A DNA stretch of 64,000 bases from Ardenticatenaceae bacterium (GTDB taxonomy: Bacteria; Chloroflexota; Anaerolineae; Promineifilales; Promineifilaceae). The notes beneath the pieces were generated by a model. It did not search any database, was not told the origin of the DNA, and saw nothing but the letters and a program-made list of their open reading frames with translations. Position 1 is the stretch's first letter. Each line of letters begins with the position of its first letter. The stretch is from contig JACKBX010000006.1 of assembly GCA_020634375.1 (NCBI GenBank), positions 329,002 through 393,001 on the forward strand, read 5' to 3'. This document shows positions 26,139-35,015 of the stretch, in pieces. Made by a program: the position numbers and the translations under genes.

Positions 26139-27297
26139 TGGCGTACTGTGACCTGCACGTAGCGAAATCCGGCCCACTCAAACGCTTCCCAGGTTTGCCG
26201 CCCGTCGTGCAGGATGAGGCGGTGGGCTTGCTTGATATCGAAACTGGGAATACCGGCGTGGATGTGGACACGGCCGTCTTCATGCAATCGTTCGCTGTGG
26301 GTAAAATCGAGAATCGTGCCGGCCGCTCCGTCTACATCAAAACGCAGCCGTCCGGTGACGGTGCGGCCAAAATCTATGACGAAGGTGACGCTGTGCTGTG
26401 GGGTGGTGGTGAGAACGGCCGTTCCTTCCTCACTCAACACCGTGTCCAACCCATCTCCCTGGCAGTGGGCGAGGGGGAGCAGGGTTTCCTGCTCAAACAA
26501 AGTGGCGATGTCAGCGGCTGGGGGGGCATTTTTGACTTCGGCGATGGTGAGAACGGCCGTTGGCCGCCGAATCTCCTCAAACAAATGGGGAATATCGCGG
26601 GGGCGCAAATTGGGGAACGGCACGATGTCGTTGACAAAATTACGCCCTGGCACGCGCAAAACCTCGGCTTCGCCCCAGCCAGAATCGTCAAAATCCGCTT
26701 CTGTCCAGCCCTGCGGTGCACGGCGAGCATCGTAAATCTCAATGAATCCCAAACTGCCCGACGGCACATCCCGCTGCCACGCCTCAGATTCCAAACAGCG
26801 CCACGCCGCGCCGGTATCCAAACAAATCTCCCCTGCGCCAAGCGACCTTTGGTCGCCGCTCCCCTGCTCCCCTGCCCAGGTCAAATCTCCCTGCAAATAA
26901 AATCCCCCGCTGCCAAAAGCGCGTGACTGTTCCCAATGAGGTAGTTCGTACCAGGCGGTTTCACGGCCGTATGAATGAACGAGCGCGGCAATTACATTAC
27001 GTCCCGGCTGCAAATAAGGAGCCAGGTTGTAGGGATCGGCTTGCTGATGGGCCGGGTGATTGCGGGCCGGGCCGCGCCCAACGAGACGGCCGTTCACGAA
27101 TAGCTGGTAACGGCCGTCGGCCGACACAAACACATTCGCCGCTTCTACAGAGCCGTCAACCGTAAAAGTTCGCCTAAAGTAGACATAACGATTGCGCTCG
27201 TCGGCGTGGCCCAATCCGCCGGTTCCAAACGGAATCGCATGGACGCCGCGCCGCCGCCAAATCCAATCGGTGCGATTGAGGATGGGCTGATAATTAT

Positions 27298-28530
27298 TCA
27301 TTCAATTAACTGGCCTTTGCGTGACAGCCAATCCATTTCAGGTTCTGTTGCCATTTGCCGTGCCTGGGCTTCGTCACTGGTGTAGATTGGCTTGGCGCCC
27401 AACGATAAAGTGGTCATGCTGGGCACGATACCTTGTCCTGTGCCGACGATGGTTGTTTTGCTGTAAAGGTTACTGTCTGTGAGAATGATCATTTGCTGCA
27501 AGTGGCTATCTGGTTTCCATTTTGCTAACGTCAATAGTGTACCTGGGTCGCGCCCCAAACGGCCGTAACGGCCGTCAACCAATACATTACAGGGGCCATA
27601 TTCTTGAAACAACCCATTCATCTTGTTCAAGAGCTTTTGTAATTGCGCCCCTTCTACAATACCCACGAGTACGATTTCTACGTATCCATTTGGATGTAAT
27701 TGAACGATAGATTCAGCGGGGTGGGGGGGAAAAGATGATTGCAGGAAACGGCCGTAAATCTCTCCCACCATCTGCGGATTTTCAAACAGCCCTGGCAGCG
27801 GCGGCAGCATTTCCAGAACCGCATTGGGCAGGGTGGCGGCATACCGCTGTGCCAATGACAGCGGATGCAGAACATCGCCCGGCCAGGCCAGGATGCAGAC
27901 GGGGCAGTTCAGTGTGGACAGCGCCGTCAGGTCATGCAAAATTTGCCATTTGATGACGGTCTGGCAAGCCAAAGCCAAACTGTTTGTATTATGAGAGCCT
28001 TGCATTTGCCTCACGCGCTCAATCACTACTGGCGACCATTTCAATTCGTCACGCTGGCGGATGGCGGCCTGCTGCAAAAAGCGTTCCAGTCCCAATTGAG
28101 CAATCGTTTCTCCCATTTGCTGGATGTCGGCGGTGGCCGGGTTGGGTTCGTCGCCAAAAGCAGGGGCGGTTAGCAGCAGCTTTTCCACGCGCTCCGGGTG
28201 GCGCAAGGCAAAGAGCAGCGTTGTCGCCGCGCCCATAGACTCACCGCCCACGATGGCTTTTTCAATACCGAGCGCGTCGAGAACGGCCGTCATATCTTCA
28301 GCCATCTGCACCGGGTCATATAAAGTTGGGTCAGTTATCGGGGAAGAATCACAATGACCGCGTTGGTCGTAAATAACGATGCGATACTGGTCAGCCAGAG
28401 GAGCCAACTGCAACCGGGTGAAATGGCGATTGCCTGTCAACCCATGCGCAAAAATGAGCGGTGGGCCAGCCCCAAAACTTTCTACAGCTAGTTCCAGGCC
28501 ATTCGAAGCAATGCGAAAATGTTCTTTCAT
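27298..28530 (-). CDS. Alpha/beta hydrolase with C-terminal SpoIIAA/STAS-like domain
   Basis: A 410-residue two-domain protein. Residues 1-270 form an alpha/beta hydrolase with the oxyanion HGLTGN, DQRGHCDSS and nucleophile elbow GGESMG (Ser98). Residues about 285-410 resemble a SpoIIAA-like/STAS fold (YVEIVLVGIVEG; VLVDGRYGRLGRDP), which often binds lipids or proteins. The first domain is paralogous to the hydrolase at 36502 (same GHxDSSP(I/V)TDP(T/A)(L/M)YDP stretch). GAGGAG precedes the start. The stop overlaps the GH78 start, so it belongs to the rhamnosidase unit; an esterase removing acyl groups from glycans is plausible but unproven. Confidence 0.87.
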   Translation of the reverse strand: MKEHFRIASNGLELAVESFGAGPPLIFAHGLTGNRHFTRLQLAPLADQYRIVIYDQRGHCDSSPITDPTLYDPVQMAEDMTAVLDALGIEKAIVGGESMGAATTLLFALRHPERVEKLLLTAPAFGDEPNPATADIQQMGETIAQLGLERFLQQAAIRQRDELKWSPVVIERVRQMQGSHNTNSLALACQTVIKWQILHDLTALSTLNCPVCILAWPGDVLHPLSLAQRYAATLPNAVLEMLPPLPGLFENPQMVGEIYGRFLQSSFPPHPAESIVQLHPNGYVEIVLVGIVEGAQLQKLLNKMNGLFQEYGPCNVLVDGRYGRLGRDPGTLLTLAKWKPDSHLQQMIILTDSNLYSKTTIVGTGQGIVPSMTTLSLGAKPIYTSDEAQARQMATEPEMDWLSRKGQLIE

Positions 28531-28553
28531 TATTTGCTAGCTCCTCACTATCA

Positions 28554-29306
28554 TTAATCAAGTTGTCGTTGACGATACGCCTCGTCGGGGCGGGTGCGAA
28601 TGCGGGCAGCGGCCTCTGGCGTTAAAAAACGGGGGCCGCCCAGCGCATAGGTTCCGACCAAAATTCGCGCCGTCTTCACCATCATCGCCGTCACGTTTTC
28701 CACTTCTTGCGCCGATTGTCCCAACACAAACAGGCCATGATTTTGCAGCAAAATCACTTTGGGTGATTCGCCGTAGTTTTCTTGATGGCGTTGGATGGCC
28801 TGCCCGACAGCGCGAGCCAACGGCACACCGGGGTCAATGTAAGGCAGGTAGATCGGGACCGGGCCGCACACAACAATTTCGTCGGGGAAAAGTCGTCCCG
28901 CGAGGGCGGCTTCGGCTTGTTGAGAGCAGAGGATGGCGTTAACGGCCGTTGGATGCGTATGCCCCACAAATCGAGCCTGGCCGACGGTGAGCGCCGCCGC
29001 GTGAACGGCCGTTTCCACAGACGGTCGTTTCCCCACAAAACCCACTACCGCCCCGGCCAACTCATCCTTCACCTGTTCGTCGCTGACCTCGCCCGCATCC
29101 AGCAGGGCCAGGATGGGTGCAAAGCGCACGCGCACAAACCCGGCCTCGTCAATACCGTGAAGCTGCGTACCGCTGGCCTTGACCCAAAACGTCTCGTCAT
29201 TGGCTCGTGCCGAGGTGTTGCCTTCACCTAAAATCACATAATCGCGGGCCGGTTCGCCCAAACTGCGGGACATCGCCACCAGTTGGGCCAAAATTTCCTG
29301 ACTCAT
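28554..29306 (-). CDS. Class II aldolase/adducin family protein (candidate deoxyketose-1-phosphate aldolase)
   Basis: A 250-residue zinc aldolase-type protein. Zinc histidines are in FVGHTHPTAVNA and LLQNHGLFVLG; the phosphate loop GEGNTSAR and the SGTQLHGI segment are also conserved. Members cleave fuculose-1-phosphate or rhamnulose-1-phosphate into DHAP and L-lactaldehyde. With RhaI and RhaB nearby this is the best candidate for the third rhamnose step, although sequence alone does not fix the sugar. The start at 29306 (MSQEIL) is chosen because the longer frame reads through a hairpin copy. An aldo/keto reductase lies immediately upstream. Confidence 0.87.
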   Translation of the reverse strand: MSQEILAQLVAMSRSLGEPARDYVILGEGNTSARANDETFWVKASGTQLHGIDEAGFVRVRFAPILALLDAGEVSDEQVKDELAGAVVGFVGKRPSVETAVHAAALTVGQARFVGHTHPTAVNAILCSQQAEAALAGRLFPDEIVVCGPVPIYLPYIDPGVPLARAVGQAIQRHQENYGESPKVILLQNHGLFVLGQSAQEVENVTAMMVKTARILVGTYALGGPRFLTPEAAARIRTRPDEAYRQRQLD

Positions 29307-29328
29307 AGAGGGTTCTCCCGGAAGAGAT

Positions 29329-29386
29329 AACCACGAAGACACGAAGAAAAGAAGAAAAACTTCGTGCCCTTCGTGTCTTCGTGGTG
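29329..29386. repeat. CCACGAAG-type hairpin, copy 9
   Basis: A compact full hairpin between the aldolase and aldo/keto reductase genes. Read in the aldolase frame it gives a false N-terminal extension containing RRHEGHE. Confidence 0.9.
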
Positions 29387-29409
29387 ATGTTTTCTGCAAT
29401 CGTTCATGT

Positions 29410-30423
29410 TTACAATCCTAACAATGCATCCATGTCGGGTTGGGGGACGCCTTCGGCCAGAATCCAGGCGGTAGCGTCGTCCAGCGCCGCTTTGTCGGAT
29501 GCGGAGAGCCGGAAATCGGCTCCGGCCAATGTTTTATGAAGCTGCGTCACCGTGCTGGCTCCCATGATGGCCGAGGTGATGGTGGGATTGGCGAGTATCC
29601 AGGCAACGGCCGTTTGCGTCATCGTCGCGCCGCGTGCCAGGGCCACCCGTTCCAGTTCATCTAAAACGGCAAAGCAGCGGGGAGTGAGATACGGCCGTAA
29701 CGTTTCCCGGCTCATGGCTTGTGCGGTAACGGCGGTGCCCGGACGATATTTACCGGCCAAAAAGCCCCGCGCCAGCGAACTGTAAGTCATGACGCCAAGC
29801 TGTTCCGCCGCATATAAATCCATCAACGCCCCTTCATACTCCTTGCGGCGCATCAGGTTGTATTCGGGCTGCACCACATCGAAACGGGCCAACCCATTGG
29901 CGCTGCCGGTATCCAGCGCCGCCCGTAACTGCGCCGCGCTGTAATTAGAACAGCCCACCACACGCACTTTGCCCTGCTGCACCAAATCGTCAAATGCCCG
30001 CAGCGTCTCTTCAATGGGAACCGCATCATCGGGCCAATGCGCCAGATACAGGTCAATTGTCTCCACTTGCAGGCGGCGCAGGCTTTCTTCGGCGGCGCGC
30101 ATGATGTGAGCGCGGTTCAATCCGGCTCCATCCGCCCCTTCCCACATGCGTAACCCGACTTTGGTAGCGATGATAAACTGATCGCGGCGCAGCCCACTTT
30201 GTTTGAACCAGTCGCCAATCCACTGCTCAGACACGCCGCCAGGATTGTCTTTGGCCCAAAAAGAGTAGGCGTCGGCCGTATCCAAAAAGCTGCCGCCCTG
30301 CTCCACAAATTCTGACAGAATGGTAAAAGTCGTCGGTTTATCGGCCGTCCAGCCAAACTGCGCTGTGCCCAGGCAAATGCGGGAAACATTCAAGTCGGTG
30401 CGGCCAAGTTGTTTATATTCCAT
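29410..30423 (-). CDS. Aldo/keto reductase
   Basis: A 337-residue NADPH-type aldo/keto reductase. The tetrad is visible as Asp and Tyr in FLDTADAYSFW, Lys in IATKVG and His in LYLAHWPDD; the C-terminal NADP site is around IMGASTVTQLHKTL. The family reduces aldehydes and ketones in the cytosol. Next to the class II aldolase it could reduce L-lactaldehyde to propanediol or act on a sugar; that is inference from position. The start has no clear ribosome binding site. Confidence 0.9.
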   Translation of the reverse strand: MEYKQLGRTDLNVSRICLGTAQFGWTADKPTTFTILSEFVEQGGSFLDTADAYSFWAKDNPGGVSEQWIGDWFKQSGLRRDQFIIATKVGLRMWEGADGAGLNRAHIMRAAEESLRRLQVETIDLYLAHWPDDAVPIEETLRAFDDLVQQGKVRVVGCSNYSAAQLRAALDTGSANGLARFDVVQPEYNLMRRKEYEGALMDLYAAEQLGVMTYSSLARGFLAGKYRPGTAVTAQAMSRETLRPYLTPRCFAVLDELERVALARGATMTQTAVAWILANPTITSAIMGASTVTQLHKTLAGADFRLSASDKAALDDATAWILAEGVPQPDMDALLGL

Positions 30424-30432
30424 TGCAAATTC

Positions 30433-30494
30433 TTACCACGAAGACACGAAGGGCACGAAGTTTTTATCTTCTTTACTTCGTGTCTTCGTGGTTT
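30433..30494. repeat. CCACGAAG-type hairpin, copy 10
   Basis: Arms CCACGAAGACACGAAGGGCA and TACTTCGTGTCTTCGTGG, between the aldo/keto reductase and the amidase genes. Confidence 0.9.
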
Positions 30495-30501
30495 CCAGTT
30501 C

Positions 30502-31908
30502 TTACCATTTAGGGTCAATCGGCGTGACGACGCCTAACTGCTGCTCGATGGCTTCGGCGGCATCCAGGCACATATCTTCTCGATAACGCGCCCCGATGAT
30601 TTGCACACCTTGCGGCAATCCGTCAATGACGCCGACCGGCACAACGGCCGCCGGTAAACCAAGCAAACTCATCGTCGTCACCAGCCGCAGCGAAGTGACA
30701 AATTCGGCCAGCGATTCCTTTTGCAGATCGCCTCCCACCTTAAACGGCAAACGGGCGCTCACCGGCCCAATCACAATCGGATATTCGGCCAGGAACTGCG
30801 CCCAGGCGCGGGCGGCGCGGTTGCGATCCGCCAGCGTAAATGCGTACCCGGCCAAATCTAGCGGCGGGTAAAGTTCGGATACAATTTGCAAAAATGTCCC
30901 CGAATCGGCCGAGATGATGGGCTGAATCATCGGCAAAACCAGGGTGTTGATTTCGGTGGTTGCCAGGTGCGCCCACATGCCATGCGCTTCGGCCACAAGC
31001 GGCGGCTCAATCTCTTCAACTTTATACCCGGCGTCGGCCAATGCCTGGGCTGCTTTGTCGATACCGGCGGCAACGGCCGTATCCACGCCCAATCCACCGG
31101 GGTCCTTCGTCACCGCCACCTTGATTGGTTTTGCGCCCGCCGGGCCGGACAGTGGGGCCGGTGTCCACCAGGGATCACGTGGGTCAGCGCCGCTCATCGC
31201 CGCCAACGCCACCCGCAAATCCTTGACGTGGCGAGCCATCGGCCCCTGCACGCCGAACAATTGCAGCGTCAGCATATCCTCGGCCGGGGCCAGGGCTGAG
31301 GCATACGGCACGCGCCCCAGCGTTGGCCGGATAGCGGCCGTGCCGCTGCATTGCGACGGCCAGCGCAGTGAACCGCCATAATCATTACCCAGGCCCAAAG
31401 GCGTCATGCCGGTTGCCAGGGCGACCGCTTCCCCGGCGCTGGAACCGCCCGGCGTCCGCGAGGCGTCCCAGGGGTTGCGGGTTGCGCCGCGCAGATCGTT
31501 GTCGGTGTGCCAGCGCAGGCCAAATTCAGGCAAATTGGTGCGACCAATGGGAATGACGCCTGCCTTTTTCATCTGGGTGATGTGCGGCGCGTCTACCGGC
31601 GGCACGGCCTGGGCAAAGGCGGGCACGCCCTGCGTCGTTGCCGTGCCGGTGAGGTCAATGTTTTCTTTCACTGTGACCGGGACACCGTGCAGAGGGCCTA
31701 ATTCGTCACCGGCGGCGACGGCCTTGTCGGCTGCGGCAGCCATTTGCAATGCTTCTTCGGCCAGGACAATGGTGACGGCGTTGAGGGAGTCGTTAACGGC
31801 CGTTATCCGATCCAAATGCGCCTGTACCACTTCTTGACTCGACACTTTCTTTTCCCGAATCGCTTTTGCCAAATCGGTGGCGCTCCAGCGCCAAAGCTCT
31901 GTACTCAT
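30502..31908 (-). CDS. Amidase signature family hydrolase
   Basis: A 468-residue amidase-signature enzyme with an intact Ser-cisSer-Lys triad: Lys in GVPVTVKENIDL, cis-Ser in TPGGSSAGEAVALATG and nucleophile Ser in NDYGGSLRWPSQCSG. It hydrolyses carboxamides or related bonds; members range from GatA to small amide hydrolases. No GatB/GatC neighbour exists, so a catabolic amidase is more likely. AAGGAGA precedes the start. Hairpin copies on both sides isolate it from the aldo/keto reductase and the DeoR gene. Confidence 0.9.
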   Translation of the reverse strand: MSTELWRWSATDLAKAIREKKVSSQEVVQAHLDRITAVNDSLNAVTIVLAEEALQMAAAADKAVAAGDELGPLHGVPVTVKENIDLTGTATTQGVPAFAQAVPPVDAPHITQMKKAGVIPIGRTNLPEFGLRWHTDNDLRGATRNPWDASRTPGGSSAGEAVALATGMTPLGLGNDYGGSLRWPSQCSGTAAIRPTLGRVPYASALAPAEDMLTLQLFGVQGPMARHVKDLRVALAAMSGADPRDPWWTPAPLSGPAGAKPIKVAVTKDPGGLGVDTAVAAGIDKAAQALADAGYKVEEIEPPLVAEAHGMWAHLATTEINTLVLPMIQPIISADSGTFLQIVSELYPPLDLAGYAFTLADRNRAARAWAQFLAEYPIVIGPVSARLPFKVGGDLQKESLAEFVTSLRLVTTMSLLGLPAAVVPVGVIDGLPQGVQIIGARYREDMCLDAAEAIEQQLGVVTPIDPKW

Positions 31909-31965
31909 GGGACACTCTCCTTATTATGCCTACAAACTCTCACCTGATAAATGTGCTTGCTAAAA

Positions 31966-32033
31966 ACCACGAAGAAAAGAAGACACGAAGAATGCTTTCA
32001 AAAAAACTTCGTGCCCTTCGTGTCTTCGTGGTA
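31966..32033. repeat. CCACGAAG-type hairpin, copy 11
   Basis: A full hairpin in the gap between the amidase start and the end of the DeoR-family gene. Confidence 0.88.
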
Positions 32034-32059
32034 ACTTCTTCAGGGCGCTTATAAGTGCA

Positions 32060-32839
32060 TTACGTCTGAGCCACTAACACCTCAATACCTTCATCCCGGA
32101 AGGCTTGAATTTGATCGGGCGGCGCGGAATCATCGGTGACGATATGCGTCAATTTATGCGCCGAAGCAAAGGAAGCCAGTCCAATCTGACCAAATTTGCT
32201 GCCGTCTACGACCGCAATCACTTCGTGACTGCGATCCACAATGCAGCGTTTTAATTCCACTTCTTGCAAATTAGTATCGGTCAGCCCTTCGTTTAAGGAT
32301 AAGCCCCACGCGCCTAAAAATGCTTTTTGGATGTGGAAGTTGCGCAGCATTTCATGGGCGATGGAGCCGGTGATGGAGCCGGTGGTGGTGCGTAGATGGC
32401 CGCCAGCCAGCATCACGTTGATGTTGGGGAAGCCTAACATTTCCATCGCCGTCCAAACGCCGGTGCAGACGACGGTCAAATCCACCAAATCGGGCTGGCG
32501 TTTGATGGCTGTGCCAACAGCTAACGACGTCGTGCTGGCGTCCAGCAAAATGGATTCCATCGGGCTGACCAGGGTGGCGGCCAGTTCGCCGATGGCTTGC
32601 TTGCGTGCCGCGTGTAACTGTTGGCGAGCAGCGAAAGTGTACTCCTGGCGGGCACGTTCCCCGGACAGCGTCGCGCCGCCATGTGTGCGCTGGATGCGGC
32701 CCTGATCGGCCAACTGCCGCAGGTCGCTGCGCACTGTCACGGAGGAGACATCAAGCATCTCGCTCAATTCGGCAACGGTGACGGTTTGGCGGTCTTGCAG
32801 GATTTCTATAATCTGATTTTGGCGCTCTGGCATTAACAT
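32060..32839 (-). CDS. DeoR-family transcriptional regulator
   Basis: A 259-residue repressor-type protein. The N-terminal winged HTH (RQNQIIEILQDRQTVTVAEL, then VSSVTVRSDLRQLADQGRI) is followed by THGGA and a C-terminal sugar-phosphate-sensing domain with DASTTSLAVGTAI. Such regulators usually repress a sugar catabolic operon and are released by a phosphorylated intermediate. A strong GGAGGA is before the ATG. It lies 2 bases from the glycosidase stop at 32842, so it is co-transcribed. Direct repeats TTTCGTTTAG upstream of the ABC importer (38861-38892) resemble DeoR-family operators and are its best candidate target. Confidence 0.92.
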   Translation of the reverse strand: MLMPERQNQIIEILQDRQTVTVAELSEMLDVSSVTVRSDLRQLADQGRIQRTHGGATLSGERARQEYTFAARQQLHAARKQAIGELAATLVSPMESILLDASTTSLAVGTAIKRQPDLVDLTVVCTGVWTAMEMLGFPNINVMLAGGHLRTTTGSITGSIAHEMLRNFHIQKAFLGAWGLSLNEGLTDTNLQEVELKRCIVDRSHEVIAVVDGSKFGQIGLASFASAHKLTHIVTDDSAPPDQIQAFRDEGIEVLVAQT

Positions 32840-32841
32840 AT

Positions 32842-34944
32842 TTATCCTCCCAGTTCCATACGAATGAGGTTGTATTGATCTAGTTGGTTCAGGGTAATAG
32901 CAGAAACGGCCGTTTCCCCCCCGGTAATCGTTAAAGCATTGCCATCTTTATCTTCAGCGTCGAGAATGAGTCTGTCTCGAACACAAACTTGTATGTTGTG
33001 GATGGGAATGACCTCATCTATTGTGAGGTAGTCCGGGGTTTGCTGCAAATAAAGGACGCCGCCTTGCGCGGCGCGTCCGGTTAGCCCGTTGATCAGGCAA
33101 ACCACCCACTCGTCGCCCTGACGATTGAAGGTGGCCTCCACCGCGCCGGGCGCTTCCACCCAGATGGTAGGCGCAGCCAGTTGGCGCAGCAGCGCGGTCA
33201 GAAAATGTTTGATGGCGGGTAGGTTTTGGCGCATCGTTTCGGCAAAAAGGCGGGGGGCGGCGTAGGTGTAACGGCCGTTTCCCATTTCACCACTCACCAC
33301 TGCGGCCAAGCCCGTTTCCGCGCCCGGCGCGACGTTGTGCGATACCCATTGCTCCCCGGTGACGGTGATGTTGGGGAGGACGGTGGTGGCGTGAACGGCC
33401 GTTTCCCCCCGCGCGGTGAACTGCCAGGACTCCGTGACGCGCAGGTGGGCGCTGTGCAGCTTAAACGCGGCGTCGGGCAGGATGAAGCTGGCGGGATGGG
33501 GCAGCGGATCGCCTATTTCTACCAAACCCAGCCCGCCGGCCGTGCTGCCGGTGAAGAAGAGGTGGCCGCCGTTTTGGAGGTAGTGGGTAACGGCCGTTTG
33601 CGTCTGTGGCAGTAAAAAGTGGGCGGTGGGAATAATGAGTAATTGGTAATTGTGTAACTTATTGGTCGTGAGCGTGTGAGTGCCCTGAGAAGAGTCACCA
33701 CGAAGGCACGAAGGGCACGAAGTTTCTTCAGGGAAATTCTTCGTGTCTTCTTCTCTTCGTGGTTTTTTCGTTTGACTCAGCGAGTCCTCCGTCACCACGT
33801 CAAACGGCCAGTGCAGTTCGGTCAACAGCCGGTAGGCGCCGACAAAATCCTGCTCCTCGGCGGGATTGAGCAGGATGCTGCGCGTGGGGTAGAGCAGGGC
33901 GATTTCGGCGTAAGGCGTACTGTCCGCCAGGTGCGGTCGCAGGTCGTCTACCACTTCAAATGAGGAGTTGATGGCGGCGATGGCTTTGGGGTCGAAACGG
34001 CCGTTCATGTTCGGCTGATCCACCCACATCAAGGCGCAGTTGTGGGCCAGCGTGGTGGCCGCTTCCCAGCGCATCAACACGGGCGATTTGGTGGTGAAGT
34101 CCCAATCCTGGTTAAAACGATGGCCGATCAGTTCAACGGAACGGCCGTTGGCCTCCGCCCGCATGATTTTAGCTGAGGCGCTGCCGCGCAAATAGTTGCG
34201 TCCCAGCGGGTTAATCTCAAAGGCAACGTAGTCGTCTTCGTCGTAGGGCAGGCCAAAGTTGTGGGTGATTTGGATTGACTTGCCAGAGGCGGCGATGATG
34301 GCTTTGACCTGGCGGAAGAAACGGCCGTATTCAGCAAAAGCAAAGTCTAAAAATTCGGGCGTGATGGTGTCTGGCAAGGCGTTGTCGTGGATCTTGGCCC
34401 ACAAAGCGCGGCAGTGGTCGCAGGTGCAGGGCGGATAATGCGGCAGTAAAAACACGATGTCCAAAAACAGCGCCGGAAAGTCATACTGAGCCACAATTTC
34501 CCGAATCTGATCCAGCGCATAATCACGGTATGGCGAGTTCAGACAGAGGAATGTCCAGCGTCCGGTCGTTTGGTCGTCGGGTGGCGCGCCACGGCGGAGG
34601 GGGGCGCCGTCAGCGCAGCGCATGGCCCAATCGGGATGGGCGCGGACGGCGTGTTCGTCCCAGCCGACGCTGAAATAAGCGTAGCCGGTGATGCCCTCTG
34701 CCGCTAATCCGGCCAAAATCTCGCCAAACAAATCCTGGGGCACGTTGGGATGGCGCGGGTACTGGTCGGTGGCATAGTAGCAGTTGCCCCAATGGTCTTT
34801 GGCATACACCAGCACTGAGTCCGCCCCGGTTTGCACACAGGCGTGAACGGTGTCGTTGGCGTCGGCCTCGGCCAACGTCCCCGGCACAAAGTCGGAGAAA
34901 TGATAATCCATGATGAGGCGTTTGTAGCCTAGTGTGTCGCTCAT
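32842..34944 (-). CDS. GHL6/GH151-like glycoside hydrolase with beta-galactosidase-trimerisation-type domain
   Basis: A 700-residue protein. An N-terminal TIM barrel, about 1-340, has the GHL6-type stretch VYAKDHWGNCYYATDQYPRH, FLDIVF, and CTCDHCR. A flavodoxin-like domain of the beta-galactosidase trimerisation kind, about 350-560, contains YQLLIIPTAHFLLPQTQ and HYLQNGGHLFFTG. A beta-rich tail follows. This arrangement recalls GH151 alpha-L-fucosidases, so a deoxy-hexosidase is plausible, at moderate certainty. No signal peptide. The start at 34944 is preferred to a GTG at 34956. An in-frame 72-base hairpin copy (33696-33767) adds 24 residues between the first two domains. It lies directly upstream of the DeoR gene and follows a sulfatase. 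Confidence 0.78.
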   Translation of the reverse strand: MSDTLGYKRLIMDYHFSDFVPGTLAEADANDTVHACVQTGADSVLVYAKDHWGNCYYATDQYPRHPNVPQDLFGEILAGLAAEGITGYAYFSVGWDEHAVRAHPDWAMRCADGAPLRRGAPPDDQTTGRWTFLCLNSPYRDYALDQIREIVAQYDFPALFLDIVFLLPHYPPCTCDHCRALWAKIHDNALPDTITPEFLDFAFAEYGRFFRQVKAIIAASGKSIQITHNFGLPYDEDDYVAFEINPLGRNYLRGSASAKIMRAEANGRSVELIGHRFNQDWDFTTKSPVLMRWEAATTLAHNCALMWVDQPNMNGRFDPKAIAAINSSFEVVDDLRPHLADSTPYAEIALLYPTRSILLNPAEEQDFVGAYRLLTELHWPFDVVTEDSLSQTKKPRREEDTKNFPEETSCPSCLRGDSSQGTHTLTTNKLHNYQLLIIPTAHFLLPQTQTAVTHYLQNGGHLFFTGSTAGGLGLVEIGDPLPHPASFILPDAAFKLHSAHLRVTESWQFTARGETAVHATTVLPNITVTGEQWVSHNVAPGAETGLAAVVSGEMGNGRYTYAAPRLFAETMRQNLPAIKHFLTALLRQLAAPTIWVEAPGAVEATFNRQGDEWVVCLINGLTGRAAQGGVLYLQQTPDYLTIDEVIPIHNIQVCVRDRLILDAEDKDGNALTITGGETAVSAITLNQLDQYNLIRMELGG
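33696..33767. repeat. CCACGAAG-type hairpin, copy 12, inside a coding sequence
   Basis: A full-length copy, 72 bases (24 codons), inside the GH151-like gene. It reads in frame without a stop, encoding the charged stretch from KKPRREEDTK to SCLRGD. Confidence 0.9.
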
Positions 34945-34950
34945 TTTTCT

Positions 34951-35009
34951 TACCACAAAGTCACGAAGGAAAGAAGAAAAACTTCGTGTTCTTCGTGTCT
35001 TCGTGGTTT
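34951..35009. repeat. CCACGAAG-type hairpin, copy 13
   Basis: Slightly decayed left arm (CCACAAAGTCACGAAGG), intact right arm. It lies between the GH151-like gene and sulfatase 1. Confidence 0.88.
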
Positions 35010-35015
35010 CCTTTC

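Larger units (their letters stand above)
24769..27301 (-). pseudogene. GH78 alpha-L-rhamnosidase split by a one-base frameshift
   Basis: Two overlapping open frames (25595-27301 N-terminal, 24769 to about 25610 C-terminal) together form one GH78 protein of about 840 residues. The N-terminal part carries the carbohydrate-binding beta domain (FVNGRLVGRGPARNHP) and the catalytic DCPSREQRQWMGDG. The C-terminal part continues the (alpha/alpha)6 barrel and closing beta-sandwich. At the break, DVPHWIFH-stop changes to FIDWAELDKRG: an extra T in a run of five (25601-25605) would explain it. It may be an assembly error, a dead gene or a slippery site. The enzyme would free L-rhamnose from glycans. There is no signal peptide, so it acts inside the cell. 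Its ATG overlaps the stop of the upstream alpha/beta hydrolase gene. Confidence 0.88.

Noticed and set aside
28782..29231. Plus-strand open frame opposite the class II aldolase
   Set aside because: Antisense shadow; the minus-strand frame has zinc motifs and family length.
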